Counted from the stretch's first letter, positions 43,870 through 55,100 are shown. The stretch is 64,000 nt of DNA from Blasia pusilla (GCA_050084515.1 CM114272.1:26040001-26104000), one strand, 5' to 3'. Made by a program: numbers and translations. The notes: generated by a model from the letters alone, not told the origin.

Positions 43870-44383
43870 ATGGACCACTCCTACGTATATTGCTTCGTTC
43901 GGCCCGAGCACAATTTCCAAGTGTTCAAGATCCATGATCCTGTGGATCCATGCTCAGATGGGTACAGCTTAGATAGTTTTTACAATTTCCCCCCCAGGAA
44001 TTTACATGCAAGACAGTACCCCACTTCTGGGAGGAAGGGAAAAGTCGCCAGCCCTGATGCAAACGCTCATCAAGCTCTGCTCAAGGCCAGGTGACTTGGT
44101 GTTCGACTTAGTGGGACTTTCAGGGGCAAGTATCAAAGGCGCCTAGCAGAGTGGCAGGAACATTCTCTGCCTCGAGGGAAGGCAAGAACTGTTCGACCTT
44201 TGCAAGGACGCAAAGGCAGAATACGAAAGCCTCGTTGGGGCGTACAACTCTCCACCGAAGCCGAGAGTTCCGGTTCCAGAGCCACCCTTGGTAGTGACTC
44301 CATCGTCACTTCCAACGATTCCAAAAATCGGGAGGGCAAGGCCGAAAGTAATTTTGCAAGAGCTCTCGGACGATGACGAGTGA

Positions 44384-45620
44384 GTTCAAAGAACTCAACG
44401 ACCCAACTTGACTGCAGCGTTTGGAGTAGGGAGTTTTCTGATAATGAGGCAAAAGATTTCATAGAATAGATCAAATGTACAGTTCCGAGCTTTTTTCGGA
44501 TGATATAAAGCAGAAGATTTTTTCGAACGATGGTGGTGCATGTAAAAGTTTGCTGATCATTTTTTGTCTTTTCGAATGTGATCGTCTATGTACTCCGCGG
44601 ACTTCTATTTTGCAACCCGTCGGATTTCTCTTGCTTGCAACTTTTCACTTTTTGACCACTGCACCCTTTTTACCACTTCCAGGCAACCTTTCTGATTCCA
44701 ACAGGTTGCTTGATCAGACTCTTTCCCTGTTGGTCCAACTTAAGAGGCAGTCTGGCGGGCTTCTTCCCTTGGCACCTTCCCCTCAACTCGTAAAGGCAGG
44801 CGTAGGCTTCTTTTCTTCTCTCAGACGTGTTGGATTCCTTCTACTGTGCGATTGCCATAATGGTATTCTGGGGGGACGGAGCACATATTGATATTGGATG
44901 GGTGTCACATTGCAGAGCGTACAAGGTATACTGCCGAGGAAGGCGGTGGGACTCGAAACAGGTTACATGGGACCGTTATGGTGTACCTAGGGGGGGGCCT
45001 AGGCTCTCGAATTCGCCAACATTTTCGATCCCCGTCTACAATTGGCCAGAGGAGCCACTTGTATCCCAGGACATTCCTTTGGTACTTTCACCGAGGAGAG
45101 TTAGGAGTAAATTTGTAGATGACGAGGCTGAAGAAATCATAGACTAGGTGAAATGTACATTTCCGAGGTTCCTTCGGAGGTAATAAAGGACGAGATTTTT
45201 TCAACCCATAATGGTGTTTGTAAAAGTTTGCTGGAATATTTTTTGGGACTTGTGGATTGTGTTCTTTTAGCTACTCAGAATTACAATTCTGCAACCCGTA
45301 TGATTCCGACGGGTTGCAACTTTTTGCTTTTTGCCCACTGCAACTTTTTTACCATTTCCAGACAACCTGTCCGATTCCGACAAGTTGACTGCTTGAGTGA
45401 TCGGACTCTATCCTGGTGAGACCAACTTCTGACGCATTGTGGCGGGCTTCTTGACTTTTGGCTCGTTCCCCTTCATTCGTCAAACCAGTTGTATGCTTCT
45501 TTTCTTGTCTAAGATGTGCAGGATTCCTACTACCTGTCGGATTGCCATTTTGGATTCCCAACCTGTTAGATCTCGTGGGTGCAGGGTGGAAGAAAATCAC
45601 TTCTAAAAATATTTCCTTTC
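44384..45620 (+). repeat. Duplicated 3' module of the ParB-methyltransferase unit
   Basis: Two diverged units offset by 678 bases: about 44420-44880 and 45098-45560. Shared landmarks: AAATGTACA(G/T)TTCCGAG, GTAAAAGTTTGCTG, TTGCAACCCGT..GATT, CAACTTTT..CTTTTTG.CCACTGCA, GG.GGGCTTCTT, TCTTTTCTTGTCT. Each holds two decayed palindromes (44615, 44683; 45290, 45361). The stretch between carries a frame ending VRSKFVDDEAEEIID (45147) that resembles the C-terminal tail of the methyltransferase gene, as if the gene end was duplicated as well. Confidence 0.7.
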
Positions 45621-45960
45621 TTATGGTGAGCTTTCTTACGGGTTGGGAGGGGTGCAGCTTCTCGGTTTCTCAGCCTTAGGATCTGATGTGTTCACATTTC
45701 ACAAAGTTGGTCTTGAGCAGACACCATTCATAACCAACAGAAAGTTGGTTATGGGGAAATTTAGGGGAGGCCATGATGCAGGCAACAATCCCTGCAAGAA
45801 GAGAGGTTGGCATCCGGGTGGTCCTCCAACAAAAATACCAAGGGCACTGATTTTTGTTGACCGAGACAGGGAATGTTAAGAAACTTAGGCTCACATGGAG
45901 AGTGATGGAAAAATGTTTAGGGTGGTCTTATGATGTCTCCTTTTTTCTCGCCCCAGGAAA
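45621..45960 (+). other. Possible coding remnant after the duplicated module
   Basis: Frame 45643-45879 ends KKRGWHPGGPPTKIPRALIFVDRDREC. Its composition looks protein-like, but I recognise no family and no splice link to the gene upstream. Confidence 0.3.
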
Positions 45961-45964
45961 GAGG

Positions 45965-46103
45965 AGCTTTTTTAAGGGCCAAATGTGGACCACTAAATAC
46001 TCTCTTCTAAAGATTTCATGAATTTGAAAGAAACAAAAATTTCAAATATGTCAAAAAGTTTTGAAGAGAGGAGGCGGATTTGGCCCTTTTTTTTTAAGAG
46101 AGA
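45965..46103. mobile_element. Small hairpin (MITE-like) element
   Basis: Imperfect terminal inverted repeats of about 40 bases: TTTTTTAAGGGCCAAAT...TACTCTCTTCTAAA on the left and its complement TTTTGAAGAGAGG...GGATTTGGCCCTTTTTTTTT on the right. No coding capacity. Confidence 0.55.
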
Positions 46104-46549
46104 CTCTCCTCTCTTCCTCTCTTCCTCTTCTCTCTTACTCTCTCCTGCCAGAATACCAGCCCCCCTAAGCCTCTCCTCCACTTCTCAAAAAGGCGGTCTA
46201 CTAGATCTCACATATCTATCCTAAAAGACGCGATAGTTGTCGTGCGCATACACATCGCTACACAACATACATTGTTGTCATCAAACACACACATAAACAC
46301 GCACGATCCCATGCTAACTCATGGCATCCAAACAACAAGACAAGAAGTACCAAAATATCTCCAATCGCCCCCCTAGCTAGTGGTTAGGTCCCTCTAACTC
46401 CAGATAGCCATCTATTCCTATCTACCATGACATACATCTCTCGGACGCTAAGAGCAAGAAGGCCGGGTGCTCATGTGGCCCCATCGTTAGTCGCCTTCGT
46501 GTCATCCATGTCACAGACACAAGTCGGAACATAGAACTACCTACTCTAT

Positions 46550-47720
46550 GTACATGTGGGACACATTCATTTTCCTTGAAGAACCCTAATGAGAGGTGGC
46601 ATCAAACATGCCATATATCATCCTCTCGAACATCCATCATAGACTAGCATAGTGGCTGCACCACGAGCGGAACCACACAACATATACCTCAAGGCTGTAG
46701 AAACTATCGCTAAGCTCGGATCAACTATACCGTCAATGTTCGGAAGATGACATGGTGCACAATTACGCACATGGTCCTTCCAAACCATACCATTACGTCC
46801 CTCCAATAAGAGAACACCAGATGGCAAAACCTCACGCACTCTCAAGATGGTACGCCCTGGAGTCACATCCAACATCGTGGGTGCCGTCTGATGCAAGTAG
46901 ATATAGTCTCCTTGATAAAACCTTCGGATAGCAGGTCGATAACCACCTCCCCGAATAGTCGCATACCTCAACGTATCCCGATGTTGCGCAATCGCCAAGT
47001 TCTCAAACGCCTTGGGTTCCACTCTACGAAACAACTTAGCCCTATGAGAACATGCTTGCATCAATACATCAAGGTCATCAAGGTTCAACACCTCACCACT
47101 ATCTCGATGAATGGCCGCAGGTAAATCCGGCTCTCGGCCATAAAGTAATAAGTACGGTGAGAAAGACGCTAAGGATGCCTTCCTGCTGAATCTGTATCCC
47201 ATCGCCAACCACGGAAACTGAAGGTCCCAATCTCCTAGGTGACCTCTCTGCAAGCCATACTTGGGTAGTACTCTCTTCACCGTCTGCACAACCCGCTCCA
47301 CTAGTCTATCTGCCTCAGGATGATCTCACGAAGTAGTGCGGTGGTCGATTAGTGCCTAATCACACAAGGCCTGAAACTTCCCACAGAACTTTGTACCCTG
47401 GTCTGTCAACACCTCAGCTCGTGCACCGTAATGACTCAACATTTGATCTAGGAAGGCATATACTACTCCCTCACTCACTTTGTTAGGCAATGCAACCAAC
47501 TCTATCCACTTCGAGAAGTGCTCGACCATCACCAACACGTAACGACTATGGCGCTCCGTCAAAGGCAAAGGTCCTGCAAAATCCAAACTCCATCTATAAC
47601 CTAAGCCCATGATCGGAAGTGGATGCAATTGTGGAGTCGGAGCATTGAACGATGCTCGGACTCGATCACACACCATGCATATGGCAACAAATTGTTGAAC
47701 GTCAATCTGCATGCCTCGCC
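46550..47720 (-). pseudogene. Ty3-MP copy C integrase and PHD finger
   Basis: Frames 47712-47356 and 47301-46618: zinc-finger end (FVAICMVCDRVRAS), D (WSLDFAGPLPLTERHSRY), D (VLTDQGTKFCGKFQ), then VERVVQTVKRVLPKYG, DYIYLHQTAPTMLDV, GRNGMVWKDHVRN. A break between the frames hits the region of the catalytic E (about 47310). The PHD finger (YMLCGSARGAATML, DGCSRG, ACLMPPL, MCPTCT) has lost its first cysteine (Y) and carries TGA at two tryptophan positions. Confidence 0.85.
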
Positions 47721-47733
47721 ACCAATACTGAAT

Positions 47734-48692
47734 CTAGAGCAAGTTGTACGTCCGCTTCACTCCAAAATGACCCAACTCCTCATGGGCATGATGCACCAAA
47801 CGTGCTCTCTGCAAAGGATGAGTCACTACACACACTCTACCATCCTCCCACACTCGTAGCACATGTGTGCCCTCCCACCGGAACAATCTCGCTCGCTGTA
47901 GGATCCGATCCCGCTCTCTACCACCCAGTGTGCTCGCGACGCTGCCAGTACGTAGGTACTCCAAGACCACTCCATCGTTGTGAATGTCTCGGCCACCTGT
48001 CGTCTCCTCACCGGCCTCTGGATCTAAGGACTCTCCATCAGACCTTGCCATCGAAGTCTGAGCAATTTGGCTCTCTATAGCCAACAAGCCCAAATAGGCT
48101 GACGCATGCCATCCTGGCACCAACTCCTCATCACTCTCACCATGCCAACGAGCTCCAATCGCATCTTGCTGACTCGGGCATGGGTTACGGCTCAAACCAT
48201 ATGCATCCTAGTTGAGCATCCCAGGTCTATGTACCATCTAGAATTCATACTCCTGCAATAAAAGATCCCACCTCGCAAGCTTCCCTATAAGCTTGTCGGA
48301 CTCCATCAACCACTTATGTGGCTGATGATCAGTAATGATGGTAAAGGGATTTCCGAATAGATAATATCTAAAATGTGCGACAGCCCACACTGTAGCAAAG
48401 CACTCACCCTCATACGAGCTATACTTTGCGTCTACAGCATTGTTCAAGCGACTAGCATAAGCCACCATGAACTCTCTACCATCATTTTCATGCTGGGTGA
48501 GCACGGCTCCAGGCCCCAACATGCTCCAATCGGTATGTAACTAGAAAGGACGCCCCCTGATTGGTCTCCTCAATATGGGTGCGGACGTCAATCTATCCTT
48601 GAGCATCTGAAATGCTCTCTCTTGCTCATCCCCCCAGTGCCACTCCTGATCCATCTTGGTCATCAAGGTTAGCGGCTTTGGAATCGAACTGA
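47734..48692 (-). pseudogene. Ty3-MP copy C RNase H and linker
   Basis: Frames 48522-48238 ([49 protein letters not shown]) and 48195-47734 (linker SRNPCPSQQDAIGARWHGE, then HAHEELGHFGVKRTYNLL of the integrase zinc finger). RT upstream is deleted. Confidence 0.85.
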
Positions 48693-48767
48693 CTACGGTA
48701 GGACTTTTCGTCGCGAGTGTCAGTGGTTGTTATGGTGCAACCCGTCTCGGACAATAGAACTCTCATG

Positions 48768-49340
48768 CAATCAGCCTCGTTCTCGCAAGATCCGCATTTT
48801 CTCCCAAAAAAACCTAGACCGAGTGTCAACTAACCCGCTACCTCGTCTAGCACTCGATTGGCCTTGACATGGCCAACCAGCAATGACCAAGTCTATGGTC
48901 CCTACCTGCTCCAAGTCCTGCGCCCCCAACAATGAAATGTCCTTCGGTAGGGAACTCTGGTAACCCTGAATGGCGAACGCACACAACAAGTTGGGAAAAC
49001 GGAGCCATAATAGCGCCATATGGTGAAGTGAAGCGCTCCTTGCAACATCATCAATCTCCACATATAGGTACTGCTGCACGTACACTCCAGCATGCAAAAC
49101 AACAGGTAACCTAGTGCTGATCCCTCCAAAGAGATCTAACACCCGAATACCCTTCTCTAGGATGCACCACACAATCGGGGTGGTGTCCAAAGGGGTCATA
49201 GCAGCACTCCTGCCTACTTGGGGTTCCTCTGACCCGTCACACTCTGGTGCAAACGTCTTGCTCCACACGTTTTGCATATGTTTAGTGGCTAAGCGTCAAA
49301 GCTCGTGAGTCGAGCCCCAAAGCGACACCTCTCCTCCACG
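48768..49340 (-). pseudogene. C5-cytosine methyltransferase N-terminal half of Ty3-MP copy C
   Basis: A single open frame 49277-48771 gives the clearest view of the N-terminal motifs: I (IRVLDLFGGISTRLPVVL), YLYVEIDDVARSASLHH, then KDISLLGAQDL, and IV with the catalytic cysteine intact (IDLVIAGWPCQGQS), followed by GSGLVDTRSRFFWE. Motifs VI-X are deleted. The upstream segment (PECDGSEEPQVGRSAAMTPLDTTPIVW) is conserved in copy B and of unknown role. Confidence 0.88.
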
Positions 49341-49722
49341 GACTGATGCGGCTACCATGACATTCCTCTACATAGAAATGTCAGGAACGGGATTATCCTC
49401 TGCATGGATATGTCCCTCAATCAAATCTCTGGGCCAAGTGATGGCACTGCTAAATGCTGCTAAGGTCGCCATCTCTCCTGGCCGTCGCTCGATCACTGCA
49501 CCTATGAATCGAACGGGTAAATAGCTAAGACGCCCATCCCCTGACTGCCATCTTGGTTTGTAGGATGTTGATTCCTCCCACTAATCCGGGAAAAACCCCA
49601 TGGGGTATAACACTGCTCCACTAACCAAGACGTCGTAGGACTCTGCATCAGTCACTATCGCCTTGGCTCGCACCGCGGACTCATCTGTAGGATGTCCCGC
49701 GAATCCTTATCATGACCTCATG

Positions 49723-50519
49723 TCAGGTGATATACTGTGTGGTACTCGCTCCACCCAAGGATGTCTGTATCTGAAATGGACAACGCTTTGCATCAGCTGT
49801 CGTGAAGCCCAATCCTCTAAAGGATGCTTTCCCCAACATCAGGGCTTGCGCTCCTGAATCCAACAAGACACAGTGCAGACTAAAATCTCTACCTTTGGGA
49901 CTCACCAACAGGAAGACCTCTCCCTGTTTATCCAAGAACACAACACCAGGAGAAGCCATGGCACACTCTATCGCGGGTCTAGCGGGCATCTCCGCCATCC
50001 TAGCAGTCGTAGCCTGCCATAAATCTAACGTGGACGGCCCGAGCATCCGCTCCAAGGGCAGGTCCATCACCTCCCCTGCAATCACATCTAAACATGATGT
50101 AGGAACTCCAACTCAATGCTCAAATAGCGTAGCGGCCAGCCAAAAAACCTCGGCGGGCTTATCTCCCAATGTCATAACATTGGAGCAAAAAATAAAGGAG
50201 CGCGGTACACAACGGTGGCCGCCCCCAACAACGTGCTCGACATATGCCCCTCCTGAGCATCAGCAATAGGAGTCGTCGCACTCACTTCTCCCATCGCTCT
50301 GCGTGAATGCACACTAACATTATCATGAACTCTCCAGGAACTCTGATCAGGACCCATTGATGGGGTCCGCATTGCCTCAGACAAAGTGAAAGATTGAGGA
50401 AGCCTGGTCTGTTTCCTAGGTTCTCCTCGCTGTGGATCCAACTCTGTGGCTGCTCCACACGTCACAACTACGGCAGCCTCCATGTGGGCAATCCCGCACA
50501 TCCAACTAGGATCCTCCAT
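49723..50519 (-). pseudogene. Ty3-MP copy C protease
   Basis: Frames 50519-50172 and 50085-49723, with LPLERMLGPSTLDLW and the retropepsin site LLDSGAQALMLGKASFRGLGF. The catalytic DSG is intact, unlike copy A (DLG). Confidence 0.8.
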
Positions 50520-50549
50520 ATCTCAGGCTGCTCCATATGATGTCGATGC

Positions 50550-51960
50550 CACGACCCGGCATCGGATAACCTCAATGCCATAGCAGAAATCTGCTCTTGT
50601 AGCTGTTGTATCTAAGCAGCCATCCCAGCCTCATGCCCGGCGTCTCCCTCGACGCCTCTAGGTGGTGGGACTCTACCTCCTCCACGGTCAGCTCCACCAC
50701 CTTGTCGGGAAACTCCAGATCCTCGTCCCCAACGGGACCACATGGTGCAAGATCTCTAGGCCCACCCAGACCGCCTACTCGCTCTGGTGCCCTCTCTGGC
50801 CCTCAATCCGGACGTAACTCAAGATGTAAGCTGAAACACCTGGCACGTGTTTGACCATACCTCTGACAATAGTCACACTAATAACCTCGTGGTATAGCAC
50901 CATCTCCTCCGCCATGCTCAGGCAGACGTTCATGACCCTGACGAGTGCAATCATGCTGATAATGGGCTTCACCAACAAGTAATCATAGGCGGCTGGTGCT
51001 GAACCGCATATGAAGGCGCAGGTCTTTGTGGCTCGGCCTCCCGCTATCCTCCCTGAGCTTGTGGTGCCACAATTGACCTATCTTGGAGTCCACATTGCTA
51101 CACTAGTGGTGCAGACAATCATGTCTGCTCTCGCCCAGAACCCATGGTGGCTAGGCTCTCCTCCGCCATGTTGCGCTCAATGTTCTAGGCGGTCCTAAAA
51201 ACATCTCTCAATATCCCTCCCGCATCCGTGTCTGCATGGTCCGATCCGGCATCGCGTACCATAACTAGATAGCCTGAGCCTCTGTCACTCCCTAAGTGAC
51301 GTTGATCAACCGGTGCAAGCGAGTGTAAGCCTCACGCAAACTCTCACCCGGGCGTCTCTGGAAGTCGTGGATGCTCCGCAACTTCTCCGTCTGTACCCCT
51401 TGGTAACTTGCCCTCAGCTCAGCAAAGAACTCAACCACGGGGTTGAACCTGGGAGAAACCCGACTAGATGGTGCAACAGCTCTAGTGCGAATGCTCCCTC
51501 CTAAAACATCACTAGTGGAAGAGGAAGTAGCCTCTCCTGACTCCTCCTCCTCATCTGGGAACGGTTGTGTCCATGACACAAAGTGTGGGTCATAGTAGAG
51601 TCTCCATGCCTCAATCTCTTGGGCATATCTATGGGAGAACTCATGGTAATCATCCATGGGCGCCCCCTCTAAATGCTAGAACATACCATTCTATGTTGTA
51701 AACGGGTTGAACTCTCCAGAGTTCCTAGCCCGCTGTGAGTCACACCAACTCCTAAACTCCACAATAAAGTTGTGTAGCTCTATGGTGCCTACAACATCCA
51801 AAAACCTACGTGGTCATCTACCCCGGTCATCCATCTCGTACGCCCAAGTGGTAGGACCACTCAATGTGTACGGAGGATCACTTACATACTTCTCTACACG
51901 CTCCTCCTCGTCTGAAGATGACATAGAAGGAGATCGAGGTGGTCTCTCATAAGGATCAGC
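50550..51960 (-). pseudogene. Ty3-MP copy C gag
   Basis: The best frame, 51657-51292, reads MDDYHEFSHRYAQEIEAWRL, an acidic serine-rich spacer, FFAELRASYQGVQTEKL, and HDFQRRPGESLREAYTRL. It keeps the glutamines that are TAG in copy A. The capsid N-terminal part lies at 51700-51950 in broken frames. Nearer the protease (50.6-51.2 kb) lies a basic proline/arginine-rich region. Confidence 0.75.
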
Positions 51961-51964
51961 AAGT

Positions 51965-53609
51965 CGTACTCCTCTCGTAATGACGCTGATCAAACCTCCT
52001 CGATGTGCGATGTAGGTCTAGCGGTCTGGTGCGGCACTGGCGGCACGGAACGGCTACAAACGGCATGGCACTTGGGAATGGGGTGCGGCACTCGACGGCA
52101 TACCCTCCTCAATCAGACATTCACACGCTTTGCTCCTTAGTGAAGGAGCGGCTCCGCGATCGAGACGGTGCGGTGCGGCCACGAGCGGCACGGCGCAACA
52201 TGAAATGAAAACTCAAACACCATAACCCAAGGTCACCTGCCATCACTGGTTGATGACGACACTATGATGACGGTGGCGGCCAAACCAAAGTACGTGGTGG
52301 CGACACAAGTGAGAGAATCAACGGTGGTGGTGGAAGACCCTCCACTCCGTAATGGCGGCATTGGCAACCAAAGGGTGGACAACGGCCGAACGCGGCTCTA
52401 AGCAATGCTAGGCGGCGGCAGCGGCCGATGATGGACGGTGGACCGTTGATAGTTATGGTTGACCGTTAAAGGTGATGGTTGACCATTGATGGTGGAATGT
52501 TGACGGTGACTATGATGGCAACGGCCGCCGCCAGCACGGCGGCTGGTTTAGGGTTTGAACAATTTAACCCTAAAAATTGCCTAGCAATGGAAGTTTTGCA
52601 AGATTGATCCTAACTTTTTGCTCCCAACTCTAAATTGCACATTGTTTGTTGCACAGCGTTCATAGCTTCACGATCTACGACAAAAAATATTTGGAATCGA
52701 AATTCCAATAAAAATTGACGAGGACTGTCATAAAGCCCAATGTCTCTTTCTCCTACACAAAATTTGGCAACGCTCTTGCGCTGATTTCTCCCAAAAAAAA
52801 TGTAAAACCTGTGAGAACACAAATCAGCAAGCTACATGGTTCTCCCAAGAGCGCCGGCATGGAGCAATCCGCCCCATACTCAATTCCTATCAAGAATTGG
52901 GGAGCGCTTCCGCGTGCCACTCTCCCGTACAAAAAATCAGCAAAGCAAAACAGCAAACTCGCACAGCTTTTGCTCCAGTGAGCACTCCTATGAGCCATGA
53001 AGCGGGGAACACGATCCCCCAGACTGCATCAAACATCAAGCAACCAGCAAGCTCCCCCATGAAGCTCTCTCACTCACTAAATTCTCTCTTTGTAAAATAA
53101 GATCCAATCTCTGTCACAACACCATACTTCTCAAATGTGTGCACTCTCACATGTCTCTCTCAATGTCGAACCAAACCCATTCTCCTAATGAGAGGGTTGG
53201 GTTACACACACAAGGCAAGCAAGACCATAGCTCCGCCGCCTCATGCCAAGAGGTTCAACAAAGAGAGAATGAGCTCTCAAGCTCTCTCTCCTTGAGGTAT
53301 ACCCCTCCCCTCTCCGAAGCTCTCTCCATGGTAACCTATGCTCCCAAGTCATCTCCTTGACTCTTGACTTGATGTAGGAGCTCAAGGGCCACTTACCAAA
53401 AATATAAAGTCGATCATATACTCAAAATGGTACTTACCTAAAATAGCAAGTTCTTGAATATGGCTCCAAATGAGCCGAATGAAGGGGAAACCTGCTCTCT
53501 CAGGTTTCCCAGGGCCTTAGCAGGTCATCCTTGACCTACTGAGCCTGTCCTCCACTACTCAGGAAGGCACTCTTCTAGATCTCACCGATCTATCCTGAAA
53601 GACGTGACA
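51965..53609 (-). repeat. Ty3-MP copy C leader and 5' LTR region
   Basis: Matches 18.13-21.73 kb of copy A without the inserted LTR element, and so documents the empty target site (near 53030). On the minus strand the outer end begins TGTCACGTCTTTCAGG, the probable LTR start. Confidence 0.7.
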
Positions 53610-55100
53610 TCCCTCACAACTTACTCTAGTGAAATATTTTTGAAAAATCGAAGTGTGAAAGGCTTCATACTTGGCATGTATGGAGAGCTTGTCAAGAAAG
53701 CTACTATTCGTCTGATTAGAGCATTGAAACTCATGATCACATGACTAAACATAATACCAATTGGTAAGTCCTCAACCTCTACTAGCCACATTTCATTTAC
53801 AAAATTTGAAGAAGGCCACTCCCAAAATACTTGCAAAGTTTTCTTGTTGAGTCTAGTAAGAGATTTTAAAGTATACGGAATCAATTAAAAAATCACCCTT
53901 AAGACACTACAACAACTTGGGATGGAGGGGTCAAAATTTAAAGTGGTTCCTACGTAATTAAGAGTCCTATTTTCCTAAGAGCAACTAACTTACCACTCCA
54001 CTTTTGGAAGTCTCATTCAATGCCATGTGACTTGATTGTAGAGATGTAGCTTTGCAAGTCAATGTAGTTTGGCAAGTTTGTTGAGCCATTTTCACTTTAC
54101 CACTATGTGCATGAAAGCAAGAGCCCACCTATTGTACTTAGTCTTGCAACACTTTTATGATGGTTTTGTTGCGTAAAAGCTTAACAAAGTGAGTGATAAT
54201 AGGTTTTTCATCATCCTACAAGGGGGTTGAGGAGGATCATGAACTACTAATTAAAAGGTTGGAAATTCCCAACAAGAAGTGCTCTAGTTCTACATAGCTG
54301 CGAATACACATCCATAATCAAATGGGAATTAGGAGAAATCTGTGGAGGAAACAACACGGATTCACACATCACATTACACCCCAATTGACCAAACAAAAAC
54401 CACATAGAAACAAGTCAGAGTGATAAACCACGTAGAGTGTTGAGTGGTGGAGAGAAGGCACTTGGGAGACATTCCATTGATAGATAAGGCAAAAGGGCAC
54501 CTAGGCTCATGGGGTTACATAATACATTTCATTCTCTCCCACTATTAAGAATAAAATAAAGGATGGGAAAATGTGCCCATCCAAAACATGACCATAATCT
54601 AGTGAGAATCGTTGGATAGCTTGGGGTTAGGGTGCCTATGCATACTAAGGTCCACCCTGATTCTTCTACAGTTACAAGCTCGCTCTAGGTTTTTAGACTC
54701 AAGGATCAATAAGACAAACCCCCACAAGTTGTCCTACAATGGTGCTTCAGGTGTTGGACTCCACAAGAGGAGGATTGGCTGCATAGCACTGGTTGCACAA
54801 CCTATCATTTCAAAGAAATGAACGAAAGTCTGCCGAATTCATGAAGCCCCACTTCCAATGCATTTCCTGGCCCTGCTTATGAAGCCTCAGTAGTTTTGCA
54901 TCTTCTTGGAGCAGAGGCTTGTTAGAAAAGAAGTAGATCTGCGGTGAAAGGATAGGTGAGAGGATAAGTAATTGTTCTTTTTTCATAGGCCTCCTGCTCA
55001 AATCAAGTGTCAATCCACCCTATTCTCTACATGTAGACCACTTCCATCTTACATAATTGCAATTCTTGGATTGAGGGAGTTTCATCTCAACGTGTAGCGA
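53610..55100. other. Intergenic DNA
   Basis: AT-rich with no gene, repeat array or RNA recognised. The right end probably contains the 3' UTR of the membrane-protein gene that ends at 55115. Confidence 0.4.

Larger units (their letters stand above)
39271..44383 (+). pseudogene. ParB-like domain / beta-class DNA methyltransferase fusion gene
   Basis: Exons 39271-39901, 39992-40464, 41311-43340 and 43870-44383 join in phase at consensus GT/AG sites, about 1,200 codons. Exon 1: basic start MTRKKTQANK and a long charged coiled coil. Exon 2: ParB-like domain (IPLCRLRTMEYVRE, LKQSA, then FFIWDGNHRFMAW). Exon 3: a novel helical region (about 41360-42200), a charged linker, then methyltransferase motif IV as VDLLIADLPSW (43050-43083) with YDQIALLFSFADAYLSDRGFFLV. 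Exon 4: target-recognition part and motif I PGDLVFDLVGLSGAS (about 44090-44135) with GRNILCLEG. Motif IV before motif I makes it beta class (amino-methyltransferase: N6-adenine or N4-cytosine). Damage: frame shifts near 39850, 42640 and 44025, and in-frame stops at 40232, 41348, 42200, 42431, 43248 and 44144. Overall the frame is otherwise strongly preserved. Natural end TGA at 44381. Confidence 0.78.
38874..45900 (+). mobile_element. Unclassified unit with ParB-methyltransferase gene and palindrome clusters
   Basis: The left boundary is exact (gypsy match ends at AAGATCC, 38873) and lies in one copy of the palindrome that recurs throughout the unit. It holds a TATA box, a four-exon gene (39271-44383), palindrome-filled introns, and a duplicated 3' module (about 44.4-45.6 kb). 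No transposase, RT, integrase or terminal inverted repeat was found, and the missing gypsy gag does not reappear on the right, so the right boundary (near 45.9 kb, before a hairpin element and an LTR fragment of copy C) is uncertain. It may be a transposon, a viral or phage-like insertion, or a rearranged block. Confidence 0.6.
46165..53609 (-). mobile_element. Ty3-MP copy C, internally deleted
   Basis: Minus-strand order: LTR/leader 51.96-53.61 kb (outer end GACGTGACA at 53609), gag 50.55-51.96, protease 49.72-50.52, methyltransferase N-terminal half 48.77-49.28, RNase H 48.24-48.69, integrase 46.62-47.71, PHD 46.55-46.68, 3' non-coding 46.23-46.55, stub of the 3' LTR about 46.165-46.231 (CTACTAGATCTCACATATCTATCCT). 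Compared with copy B, two blocks are missing: RT (junction 48692) and the C-terminal methyltransferase motifs (junction about 48768). The 76 bases between the junctions match copy B 36262-36340. Confidence 0.87.

Noticed and set aside
39271-44383. Genome-wide alternative genetic code (TAR = Gln)
   Set aside because: PYRD ends TAG TAG, the tiny uORF ends TAA and other frames use standard stops; at most the mobile unit itself could be recoded.
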